This document shows, in pieces, positions 8,474 to 15,521 of a stretch of 37,575 nucleotides of DNA. The stretch is from NCBI GenBank assembly GCA_036506495.1, contig DASXRQ010000062.1, positions 1 through 37,575 on the forward strand. The letters run 5' to 3'. Numbering within the stretch: the stretch's first letter is position 1; each line of letters opens with the position of its first letter. The position numbers and the translations under genes were made by a program. The notes beneath the pieces are model-generated. The model did no database searches. It saw only the letters and a program-made list of their open reading frames with translations, and was not told where the DNA came from. Origin of the DNA: DASXRC01 sp036506495 (GTDB taxonomy: Bacteria; Actinomycetota; Actinomycetes; Mycobacteriales; Micromonosporaceae).

Positions 8474-9471
8474 GCCGCACCCCCGTCCGCCCACACGTCG
8501 GTGAACGCGTGCTCGACCGGGGGCGGCGGCGCGGCCTTCGCCGCCTCCACCGCCGCGTCCACCACGGCCGCCGCGCGGGCGTCGGCCGCCGCGACGGCAT
8601 CCGGGGGTACGCCGAGAGCCTCCAACCGGGCCCGCGCGAGGTCCAGCGGGTCGTGCTTGAGCCAGCGCTCGACCTCCTCGGCGGGGCGGTACTTGGCCGG
8701 GTCGGCACGGCTGTGCCCGTACTGCCGGTAGGTCTGCGCCTCGATGACCGTCGGGCCCTCGCCGGCCCGGGCGCGCCGGGCCGCGCGCGCGACCGCGTCG
8801 CGCACGAGCACGACGTCGTTGCCGTCCACGACCTCGGCGGGCAGCCCGTTGCCGCCGGCCCGGTCCGCGGCCGGATTGGCCACGGCGGTGACCTGGCCGA
8901 TCGGCGTGTACTCCATGTAGAGGTTGTTCTCGCAGATGAACAGCGCCGGCAGCTTCCACACCGCGGCCAGGTTGAGGGCCTCGTGGAACGCACCGATGTT
9001 CGTGGCGCCGTCGCCGAAGAACGCGACCGCGACCTGCTCCGTGCCGCGCAGCCTGGCCGACCAGGCCGCGCCGGCGGCGATCGGCAGGTGCGACCCGACG
9101 ATGGCGTACGAGCCGAGCATGTGGTTCGCCGCCTTGGTCAGGTGCATCGAGCCGCCCTTGGCGCCGCACAGACCGGTCGCCCTGCTCATCAGCTCGGCGA
9201 GGCACTCCTCGGGGGTCGCGCCGCGGGCCATCGCGTGGTGGTGGCCGCGGTAGGTGGCGAACACGTAGTCGTCCGGGCGGAGCGCGGCGCTCGCGCCCAC
9301 CGCGACCGCCTCCTGCCCCGCCGCCAGGTGCGTCGTGCCCTTGACGAGGCCGGCCATGAACAGGTCGTACGCCGTCTTCTCGGTACGCCGGATCACGGCC
9401 ATCTGCTCGTACATCTCGAGCAGCTCGTCGGCCGTGACCTGCACGTCGCGGGCCATGTTGGTCGCGGTCAC
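8461..9471 (-). CDS. 2-oxoacid dehydrogenase E1 component, alpha subunit (TPP-dependent)
   Basis: The 336-residue protein is a typical PDH/AcoA-type E1 alpha. It has the TYRGHHHAMARG segment (74-85), GSMH (107-110) and the TPP/Mg motif GDGATNIGAFHEALN (153-167) ending in ENN (181-183), and the phosphorylation-loop-like YGHSRADPAKYR. The start is GTG 9471, whose last two bases are shared with the M24 stop (GTGA). Its length and motifs are complete, so it should be active with the beta subunit encoded directly downstream. The 2-oxo acid used is not evident; acetoin is possible for AcoA-like enzymes, but no other aco gene is present. Confidence 0.94.
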   Translation of the reverse strand: MTATNMARDVQVTADELLEMYEQMAVIRRTEKTAYDLFMAGLVKGTTHLAAGQEAVAVGASAALRPDDYVFATYRGHHHAMARGATPEECLAELMSRATGLCGAKGGSMHLTKAANHMLGSYAIVGSHLPIAAGAAWSARLRGTEQVAVAFFGDGATNIGAFHEALNLAAVWKLPALFICENNLYMEYTPIGQVTAVANPAADRAGGNGLPAEVVDGNDVVLVRDAVARAARRARAGEGPTVIEAQTYRQYGHSRADPAKYRPAEEVERWLKHDPLDLARARLEALGVPPDAVAAADARAAAVVDAAVEAAKAAPPPPVEHAFTDVWADGGAAWRT

Positions 9472-10781
9472 GCGGGGCCCCCGTTCGGGGTGTTGAGGTT
9501 GGACTGCGCCTCGCGGAGCGTGTTCAGCGGGCCGCCCACGGTCCAGTAGCGACGGCCGGCGACGAGCAGCTCCTCGGCGGGGAACTTCGTGATGACCTCA
9601 CAGCCGTCCGCGGTCACCACCACCTCCTCCTCGATCCGGGCGGCGGACCAGCCGTCGGCGGCCGGCCAGTACGTCTCCAGCGCGAAGACCATGCCCTCCT
9701 CGAGGACCTCGGGATGCTCCAGCGACACGAGCCGGCTGAAGATGGGCTTCTCCCAGATGGACAGTCCGACGCCGTGGCCGTACTGCAGGGCGAACGCGGC
9801 CATCTCGTCCGCGAAGCCGAATTCCTCGGCCCGCGGCCAGACAGCGACGATGTCGGCCGTCGTCGCGCCGGGCTTGACGAGCGCGATGGCGCGGTCCATG
9901 TACTCCCGGCAGCGGACGTACGCGTCGCGCTGTGCCGGCGACGCGCTGCCGACCGCGAAGCACCGGTAGTAGCAGGTGCGGTAGCCGAGATGGCTGTGCA
10001 GGATGTCGAAGAACGCCGGGTCGCCGGGGCGGATCAGCCGGTCGCTGTAGACGTGCGGATGCGGCGAGCAGCGCTCACCCGAGATGGCGTTGACGCCCTC
10101 GACGTACTCGCTGCCGAGGTCGTACAGCACCTTGCTGACCAGCCCGACGCATTCGTTCTCGCGTACGCCCGGGCGCAGGAACTCGTACAGCTGCTCGTAC
10201 GCCGCGTCCACCATCGAGCAGGCCTGCGTCAGCAGCGTGATCTCGTCGGGCGTCTTGGTGCGGCGGGCCTCCAGGAACACCTGCTGGCCGTCGACCACGT
10301 CGAGGCCCTCGGCGCCTAGGGCGGTCAGCACCGGCATCTCGACCACGTCGACGCCGACCGGGGCGTCCGCGAGATCGTGCTCGCGCAGCACGGTGGCCAC
10401 CTTGGCGGCGACGTCCGCGGCGATGCCGGCGTCCGGGTGGAAGGCGCCGCGCAGGGTCGAGATGCCCGCGCGGGCGCGGTTCGCGCCGTCCAGCCACGGG
10501 TTGTACAGCTGGTGGTGGCGCGCCGCCGAGCCGAAGTCCCACTCGTACGGCTCGCCGCCACGGGGCAGCAGCGCGAACCGGATCAGCTTGTCCATCGCCC
10601 ACGTGCCGATGTGCGTGGACGTCATGTAGCGGATGTTGCCGAAGTCGAACGCGAGCAGGGCGCCCAGTTCGGACCGCTCAAGCTGGGCGCGCAGCCGGTC
10701 GAGGCGCTCGCGGCGGAGCCGGTCGAGATCGACCCGTTGCTCCCAGTCGACCGCGTTGGTGCCGAAGGTTCGGATCGCCAT
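9468..10781 (-). CDS. M24-fold (DddP / Xaa-Pro peptidase / creatinase-like) hydrolase or lyase with altered metal site
   Basis: This 437-residue protein has a creatinase-like N-terminal domain (LDRLRRERLDRLRAQL, then FDFGNIRYMT at 45-54) and a pita-bread C-terminal domain. Of the five classic metal ligands, D259, H336 (HGVGL), E369 (FALET) and E384 (RIEEE) are present. The second Asp, 11 residues after the first, is Cys270 (GYRTCYYRCF). The N-terminal pattern and the C-terminal ITKFPAEEL resemble DMSP lyase DddP as much as aminopeptidase P. Creatinase shows that this fold can work without metals, so a C-N or C-S cleaving enzyme acting on a small molecule is more likely than a peptidase. It is the first gene of the minus-strand operon; ATG 10781 has GGAGGGGG 10-15 bases upstream. 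Confidence 0.88.
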   Translation of the reverse strand: MAIRTFGTNAVDWEQRVDLDRLRRERLDRLRAQLERSELGALLAFDFGNIRYMTSTHIGTWAMDKLIRFALLPRGGEPYEWDFGSAARHHQLYNPWLDGANRARAGISTLRGAFHPDAGIAADVAAKVATVLREHDLADAPVGVDVVEMPVLTALGAEGLDVVDGQQVFLEARRTKTPDEITLLTQACSMVDAAYEQLYEFLRPGVRENECVGLVSKVLYDLGSEYVEGVNAISGERCSPHPHVYSDRLIRPGDPAFFDILHSHLGYRTCYYRCFAVGSASPAQRDAYVRCREYMDRAIALVKPGATTADIVAVWPRAEEFGFADEMAAFALQYGHGVGLSIWEKPIFSRLVSLEHPEVLEEGMVFALETYWPAADGWSAARIEEEVVVTADGCEVITKFPAEELLVAGRRYWTVGGPLNTLREAQSNLNTPNGGPA

Positions 10782-10833
10782 GTGGCCAGACACCCCCTCC
10801 GGGAGACCGCGGAGAAGTGTTAAGTCCTGGTTA

Positions 10834-10852
10834 CCGAAACTAGCCATTTCGG
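10834..10852. promoter_or_regulatory. 19-bp inverted repeat, candidate operator
   Basis: CCGAAA (10834-10839) and TTTCGG (10847-10852) form a perfect 6-bp inverted repeat with a 7-base spacer, in the divergent region between the M24 gene and the XRE-cupin regulator gene. It overlaps the predicted -10 box and spacer of the minus-strand promoter, where a bound repressor would block RNA polymerase. A second, wider inverted repeat, AGACGTT (10868-10874) and AACGTCT (10904-10910), brackets the plus-strand promoter. Binding by the adjacent regulator is inference. Confidence 0.55.
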
Positions 10853-10865
10853 CCCGGAGCGTCAA
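10837..10865 (-). promoter_or_regulatory. Predicted sigma-70 type promoter of the minus-strand catabolic operon
   Basis: On the minus strand TTGACG (10865-10860), a 17-base spacer and TAGTTT (10842-10837) form a near-consensus promoter about 55 bases before ATG 10781. The -10 box lies inside the 19-bp inverted repeat. Confidence 0.55.
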
Positions 10866-10872
10866 GCAGACG

Positions 10873-10901
10873 TTCACAGCTGTTCGGTGGTGGCCTACAC
10901 T
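10873..10901 (+). promoter_or_regulatory. Predicted sigma-70 type promoter of the regulator gene
   Basis: TTCACA (10873-10878), a 17-base spacer and TACACT (10896-10901) lie 27 bases before GTG 10929. The AGACGTT/AACGTCT inverted repeat spans the element, consistent with autoregulation. Confidence 0.5.
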
Positions 10902-10928
10902 CAAACGTCTACGACCAGGGAGACCTCG

Positions 10929-11540
10929 GTGAGTCCTACCGCGCCCCGGATCGGCGAGCGGCTCCGCGAGGAGCGGATTCGGCGCGGTGTCACCGTGCGC
11001 GGGTTGGCGCGCGAGATCGGGGTGTCCGCGAGCCTGATCTCGCAGATCGAGACCGAGAAGAGCTCGCCGTCGGTGAGCACCCTGTACGCGATCACCACGG
11101 CGTTGGGCATCTCGATCGAGGAGCTGTTCAACGGCCGGGAGCCGGCGCGGCCGGTGGAGGCGACCCGCCCCGACCCCGGCGGTATCCACCGCCGCATCGG
11201 GCCGGTCGTGCGACCGGGCGAACGCGAGGTGCTGACCCTGGAGTCCGGCGTCACCTGGGAGCTGCTCGGCCGGCTCCCGGGCACGCACGTGGACTTCCTG
11301 CTGATCACGTACCAGCCGGGCGGAACCTCGTCCAGCTCGGGCCTGCTCATGCGGCACTCGGGCACGGAGTACGGGCACGTGCTCAGCGGCGAGCTTGTGC
11401 TGACGCTCGGGTTCGAGAGGCACCGGCTGACCCCCGGCGACTCGGTCTCGTTCGAGTCCACGACGCCGCACCGCTACCACAACGACGGGCCGGTGCCCGC
11501 GGTCGGCGTCTGGTTCGTGCTGGAGCGCTCGGCGGACTGA
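10929..11540 (+). CDS. XRE-family transcriptional regulator with C-terminal cupin sensor domain
   Basis: The 203-residue protein has an N-terminal HTH_3 domain (about residues 8-63: IGERLREERIRRGVTVRGLA, then SASLISQIETEKSSPSVSTL) and a C-terminal cupin (about 120-200: HSGTEYGHVLSGELVLTLG, LTPGDSVSFESTTPHRYHN). HTH-cupin regulators usually sense a small metabolite and control adjacent catabolic or uptake genes. GTG 10929 is chosen because AGGGAGA lies 5-11 bases upstream; ATG 10887 in frame has no ribosome site and would run through the predicted promoter. It is transcribed away from the M24 operon and 12 bp upstream of the MoxR gene, placing it between the two halves of the putative pathway. 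Repressor or activator mode cannot be told. Confidence 0.92.
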   Translation: MSPTAPRIGERLREERIRRGVTVRGLAREIGVSASLISQIETEKSSPSVSTLYAITTALGISIEELFNGREPARPVEATRPDPGGIHRRIGPVVRPGEREVLTLESGVTWELLGRLPGTHVDFLLITYQPGGTSSSSGLLMRHSGTEYGHVLSGELVLTLGFERHRLTPGDSVSFESTTPHRYHNDGPVPAVGVWFVLERSAD

Positions 11541-11552
11541 CGGGGGCGGACC

Positions 11553-12539
11553 ATGGCAACGGCGCGGCGGGCGGGTCATAGTGGAGCCGTGCCGACCGCT
11601 GATCACCACCACGACCCGCTCGACTCCCCACAGGCGTTGGCGTGGGCGCTGGAGCGCGTCGGCTACCTGGCCGACGTCGGGTTGTCGACCGCGGCGTTTC
11701 TGGCGCTCCGGCTGCACCGGCCCATCTTCCTCGAGGGCGAGGCCGGCGTCGGGAAGACCGCCTTCGCGGAGGCGCTGGCCTCCACGACCGGCCAGGAGCT
11801 GATCCGGCTGCAGTGCTACGAGGGGCTCGACGCGGCGCAGGCGCTGTACGACTGGGACTTTCCCCGCCAGATCCTCCACCTGCGCGCTCTCGAGACCGCG
11901 CGGCACGCCGCCGACGCGGCCGACGCCGCCGCCGCGCGGTCGCTCGAGGACGGCCTGTACGACCGGCGCTTCCTGATCGCCCGCCCGCTGCTGCGCGCGC
12001 TGGAGAGCGCCCCGTGCGTGCTGCTCGTCGACGAGCTCGACCGCGCCGACGACGAGTTCGAGGCGTACCTGCTGGAGCTGTTCGCCGACTGGGCGGTGAG
12101 CATCCCCGAGCTGGGCCGGGTTCGGGCGCAGACGCCACCGACCGTGGTCGTTACCTCCAACCGGACCCGCGAGGTGCACGACGCACTCAAGCGACGCTGT
12201 CTGTACCACTGGATCGACCACCCGGACCTCGACCGGGAGGTCGCGATCCTTCGGCTGCGGCTGCCCGACGTCGCCGAGCGGCTGGCCGTGCAGGTGGCCG
12301 CGGCGACCGCGCGGCTCCGGGCCGCCGACCTCGTCAAGCCGCCCGGCGTCGCGGAGGCGATCGATTGGGCGCAGGCGCTGCGCGAGCTGGGTTCCGATGG
12401 CCTGACGCCGGACGTCGCGTCGGCCACCCTGGGCGCCGTCCTCAAGGTGCGCGAGGACACCGACCGGGTCCGCGGCCGGCTCGATGCCGTCCTCGTGGAG
12501 GCCGCCGCGCTCACCGAGGCGTACGCGGGGGAGCGATAG
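11553..12539 (+). CDS. MoxR-family AAA+ ATPase (CoxD-like)
   Basis: The 328-residue protein has Walker A GEAGVGKT (62-69), Walker B LLVDELDRAD (157-166), a sensor-1-like VVVTSNRTRE and an arginine-rich ALKRRCLYHW segment, the order seen in MoxR/CoxD ATPases. Known CoxD, with VWA partner CoxE, helps install the metal-sulfur centre of a CoxL-type molybdenum hydroxylase. Here the CoxE-like gene follows immediately and CoxSLM lies downstream, so the same role is likely. GTG 11589 is an alternative start, but GGGGGCGGA precedes ATG 11553. Confidence 0.92.
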   Translation: MATARRAGHSGAVPTADHHHDPLDSPQALAWALERVGYLADVGLSTAAFLALRLHRPIFLEGEAGVGKTAFAEALASTTGQELIRLQCYEGLDAAQALYDWDFPRQILHLRALETARHAADAADAAAARSLEDGLYDRRFLIARPLLRALESAPCVLLVDELDRADDEFEAYLLELFADWAVSIPELGRVRAQTPPTVVVTSNRTREVHDALKRRCLYHWIDHPDLDREVAILRLRLPDVAERLAVQVAAATARLRAADLVKPPGVAEAIDWAQALRELGSDGLTPDVASATLGAVLKVREDTDRVRGRLDAVLVEAAALTEAYAGER

Positions 12540-13667
12540 GTGGCCTCCGAAGGTCCGGAGCGGGCGCTGGTCGAGTTCGTGGCGGTGGTTCGTCGACACG
12601 GCGTACCGGCCGGGCCCGACCGGGTGCACGCGTGCACCGCGGCACTGGACGCGCTGTGCGCGGCCGGCGCCCGGGACCCGCTGTACTGGGCGGGCCGGCT
12701 CACTCTCTGCGCCGATGCGGAGCAGCTGTCCCGGTATGCGGCGGCGTGGCGCGTGTATGCCTCGGGCGGGACCGACGCCGCGACCGGCGGCATGCGGCCG
12801 GTCGGGCGCGGACGGCGCCGCATCGTCAACACGTTCGGGCTGGACGCGGACGCGACGGCGACCGCCGCGGATGCCGGGCACAGCCTCCCGGTCGCGGTGC
12901 GCGCCTCGACGCACGAGGTGCTGCGCCACCGCGACCTGGCTGACCTGTCCGCTCTCGAGCGCGACGAGGTGCGCCGCCTGCTCGCCGTGCTTCGCCCGGC
13001 CGCACCGACCCGACCCGGCCGTCGACACCGGCCGGCCGCCCGCGGCGGCGTGGACGCGCGGCGCAGCCTGCACTCCGCGCTGCGCACCCTCGGTGAGCCG
13101 GCCCGGTTGGCGTGGCGCCGCAAGCGCGAGCGACCGCGCCGGCTGGTGCTGCTCATCGACGTCTCCGGCTCGATGGCGGCGTACGCCGACGGGCTCCTGC
13201 GGTTCGCGCACGCCGCCGTGCGGCTCCGCCCGGCGGCCACCGAGGTGTTCACGCTCGGCACCCGGCTCACGAGGGTCACCGGCCAGCTGCGGATGCGGGA
13301 CCCGGCCGCCGCGCTCGCTGCCGCCGGGGCGGCGATCCCGGACTGGTCCGGTGGCACCAGGCTCGGCGACGGGCTGGCCGCGTTCGTGGCCCGGTACGCC
13401 CACCCCGGCCTCGCCCGGCGGTCGATCGTCGTGGTGTTCAGCGATGGCTGGGAGCGCGGCGACCCCGCCCGCCTCGCGGAGGCCGCGACCAGGCTGCGCC
13501 GGTTGGTGCACCGGCTGATCTGGGTCACTCCGCACGCGGCCCGGGCCGGCTTCGCGCCGACGGCCGGCGGCCTCGCGGCCGTGCTGCCGCGGCTCGACGC
13601 CCTCGTCGCCGGACACAGCGTGGCGGCGCTGACCGAACTGGTTGACACACTCCGAGACGGTGGGTGA
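12540..13667 (+). CDS. VWA-domain protein, CoxE-like maturation factor
   Basis: The 375-residue protein begins with GTG immediately after the MoxR stop codon. The N-terminal half is helical and Arg/Ala rich, as in the CoxE family. The C-terminal half is a von Willebrand A domain with an intact MIDAS: DVSGSM (207-212), then SGGTRLGDGL with the Thr, and VVFSDGWERGD with the Asp. MoxR plus CoxE pairs act together as a metal-dependent chaperone for CoxL-type enzymes. The zero-base gap to the MoxR gene and 3-base gap to xdhC show one transcription unit. Confidence 0.9.
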   Translation: MASEGPERALVEFVAVVRRHGVPAGPDRVHACTAALDALCAAGARDPLYWAGRLTLCADAEQLSRYAAAWRVYASGGTDAATGGMRPVGRGRRRIVNTFGLDADATATAADAGHSLPVAVRASTHEVLRHRDLADLSALERDEVRRLLAVLRPAAPTRPGRRHRPAARGGVDARRSLHSALRTLGEPARLAWRRKRERPRRLVLLIDVSGSMAAYADGLLRFAHAAVRLRPAATEVFTLGTRLTRVTGQLRMRDPAAALAAAGAAIPDWSGGTRLGDGLAAFVARYAHPGLARRSIVVVFSDGWERGDPARLAEAATRLRRLVHRLIWVTPHAARAGFAPTAGGLAAVLPRLDALVAGHSVAALTELVDTLRDGG

Positions 13668-13670
13668 CGC

Positions 13671-14801
13671 ATGCGCGAGGTGTTGCAGGACCTGCTCGCG
13701 TGGTGGCGGGCCGGCGAGCCAGTCGGAATGGCGACCGTCGTCGAGACCTGGCGCAGCGCCCCCCGTCCGCCCGGGGCGGCCATGCTGGTCGGCCCGGACG
13801 GCACGGCGGTCGGCAGCGTGTCCGGCGGCTGTGTCGAGGCGGCCGTCTACGAGCTGGGGCAGGAGGTCAAGGCATCCGGCCAGCCGGTGCTGACCCGGTA
13901 CGGGGTGAGCGACGACGACGCGTTCGCGGTCGGGCTGACCTGCGGCGGCATCATCGACCTGTTCGTCGAGCGCGTCGACCGCGAGACGTTCCCGGAGCTC
14001 GCCGACGTCGCAGCGTCGGTGCAGGGCGGGGAGCCGGTCGCCGTCGTGACGGCGGTCAGCGGCGACGCCGAACGGGTGGGCCGGCGGCTCGTCGTCTGGC
14101 CGGATCGGCGCTCGGGCACGCTCGGCTCCGATCGGTTGGACGACGCCGCGACCGACGACGTGCGCGGGATGCTCGCCGCCGGACGGACCGGACCGCTGCG
14201 GTACGGCCTGGACGGTGAGCGGCGCGGCGACGACCTGACCCTGTTTGTCGCGTCGTTCGCGCCCCGGCCGCGGATGATCGTCTTTGGTGCCATTGACTTC
14301 GCGGCCGCGGTCGCCCGAGTGGGGACCTTCCTCGGCTACCGCGTCACCGTGTGCGACGCCCGCCCGGTCTTCGCCACCAACCGGCGGTTCCCCGAGGCCG
14401 AGGTCGTGGTGGACTGGCCGCACCGGTACCTGACCAAGGAGATCGAGGCGGGGCGCGTCGACGGGCGCTCCGTCGTCTGCGTGCTGACCCACGACCCGAA
14501 GTTCGACGTGCCGGTGCTGCGGGTGGCGCTCGCCCACCCGATGGCGTACGTGGGCGCGATGGGTTCCCGGCGTACGCATGACGACCGGTTGGCCCGGCTG
14601 CGCGAGGCCGGGGTGCCCGAGGAGCAGCTGGCCGGCCTGGCCTCCCCGATCGGCCTCGACCTCGGCGCCCGGACACCGGAGGAGACGGCCGTGAGCATCG
14701 CCGCCGAGGTAATCTCCCGCCGGTGGGGTGGCGGTGGCCAACCACTGTCGACCCTGGCCGACCGGATCCACCACGACACCCTCGATCCGGCGGAAGCCTG
14801 A
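13671..14801 (+). CDS. XdhC/CoxI-family molybdenum cofactor maturation protein
   Basis: The 376-residue protein has the N-terminal XdhC_CoxI domain (MATVVETWRSAPRPPG, then VSGGCVEAAVYE with Cys54) and a C-terminal Rossmann domain (VFGAIDFAAAVARVGTFLGY, VVCVLTHDPKFD, YVGAMGSRRTHDDR). XdhC proteins bind Moco, promote its sulfuration and hand it to xanthine-dehydrogenase-family enzymes. This suggests that the downstream CoxL-type subunit carries a sulfurated or related cofactor. It lies between the CoxE-like gene and coxS, separated from coxS by 168 bp. Confidence 0.92.
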   Translation: MREVLQDLLAWWRAGEPVGMATVVETWRSAPRPPGAAMLVGPDGTAVGSVSGGCVEAAVYELGQEVKASGQPVLTRYGVSDDDAFAVGLTCGGIIDLFVERVDRETFPELADVAASVQGGEPVAVVTAVSGDAERVGRRLVVWPDRRSGTLGSDRLDDAATDDVRGMLAAGRTGPLRYGLDGERRGDDLTLFVASFAPRPRMIVFGAIDFAAAVARVGTFLGYRVTVCDARPVFATNRRFPEAEVVVDWPHRYLTKEIEAGRVDGRSVVCVLTHDPKFDVPVLRVALAHPMAYVGAMGSRRTHDDRLARLREAGVPEEQLAGLASPIGLDLGARTPEETAVSIAAEVISRRWGGGGQPLSTLADRIHHDTLDPAEA

Positions 14802-14969
14802 GGCTCACCATCCGGTCGGATTGCGGCCCGGGTTAACCCCCCGCGAAGGCCGACCCGAATTCCGGCTTGGTTCTCCTCTTGCTGCGCCGCGCCGGAGAAT
14901 GTTTGCTGATCGGGTAGCGGCCCGTGTGCGTCCGCAGCGGGCCAGTCCCCGATCCGCGCGGGAGGACCC
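14802..14969 (+). promoter_or_regulatory. Intergenic region before coxS with GGGTTAACCC palindrome
   Basis: This 168-bp gap is the only sizeable break in the plus-strand unit between the regulator gene and coxM. It contains the perfect 10-bp palindrome GGGTTAACCC at 14830-14839, a possible operator, and a good ribosome site GGGAGGA before ATG 14970. I see no convincing -35/-10 pair. A separate promoter for the structural genes is plausible but not shown. Confidence 0.35.
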
Positions 14970-15521
14970 ATGGCCCGGATCAGTCTCACCGTCGACGGCG
15001 TGACGTACACCGACGACGTTGCTCCCCGAACATTGCTCGCGTACTACCTTCGCGACCAGCTCGGCAAGGTGGGCACGGTCATCGGCTGCGACACCACCAA
15101 CTGCGGAGCCTGCACGGTGCTGATGACGGATGCCGACGGAGTACCCCGCAGCGTGAAGAGCTGCGCCGTCCTCGCCGTCCAGGCGGACGGCCGCGGTGTC
15201 ACGACGATCGAGGGGCTCGCGCCCGACGGCGACATGCACCCGATGCAGCGAGCCTTCCACGAACAGCACGCTCTCCAGTGCGGTTTCTGCACGCCTGGCA
15301 TGATCATGTCCGCCGTCGACCTGGTGGCGGACAACCCCGACCCCACCGAGGACGAGGTGCGTGAGGGCCTCGAGGGCAACCTGTGCCGGTGCACCGGGTA
15401 CCAGAACATCGTGCGTGCGGTCGTCGCCGCCGCGGCCGAGATGCGCGGCGCCGGCGCCGCTCCCTCAACGGCCGAAGCACCGGCGAAGCCGGCGCCAGAA
15501 CCAGCGGAGGTGGCGTCGTGA
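14970..15521 (+). CDS. Molybdenum hydroxylase small subunit, 2x[2Fe-2S] (CoxS-type)
   Basis: The 183-residue protein carries both iron-sulfur clusters of the xanthine oxidase family: the plant-type cluster at C40, C45, C48 and C65, and the second cluster at C104, C107, C139 and C141 (CGFCTPG, CRCTGY). It passes electrons from the molybdenum site of CoxL to FAD in CoxM. It is longer than the usual 155-165 residues because of an Ala/Pro-rich tail after about residue 155. ATG 14970 has GGGAGGA upstream, and the stop shares bases with the CoxL start (GTGA). Confidence 0.94.
   Translation: MARISLTVDGVTYTDDVAPRTLLAYYLRDQLGKVGTVIGCDTTNCGACTVLMTDADGVPRSVKSCAVLAVQADGRGVTTIEGLAPDGDMHPMQRAFHEQHALQCGFCTPGMIMSAVDLVADNPDPTEDEVREGLEGNLCRCTGYQNIVRAVVAAAAEMRGAGAAPSTAEAPAKPAPEPAEVAS

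Noticed and set aside
6444..8993. 849-residue minus-strand frame crossing E1 alpha, E1 beta and the amidohydrolase
   Set aside because: Same strand but a different frame from three well-supported genes; Arg-rich with no domains.
10782..14774. Very long minus-strand open frame (continuing into the M24 gene) opposite the regulator, MoxR, VWA and XdhC genes
   Set aside because: The plus-strand proteins have full family motifs and good starts; the minus frame is a GC-bias shadow rich in Arg/Pro/Gly with no domain. Only the part from 10781 downward is the real M24 gene.
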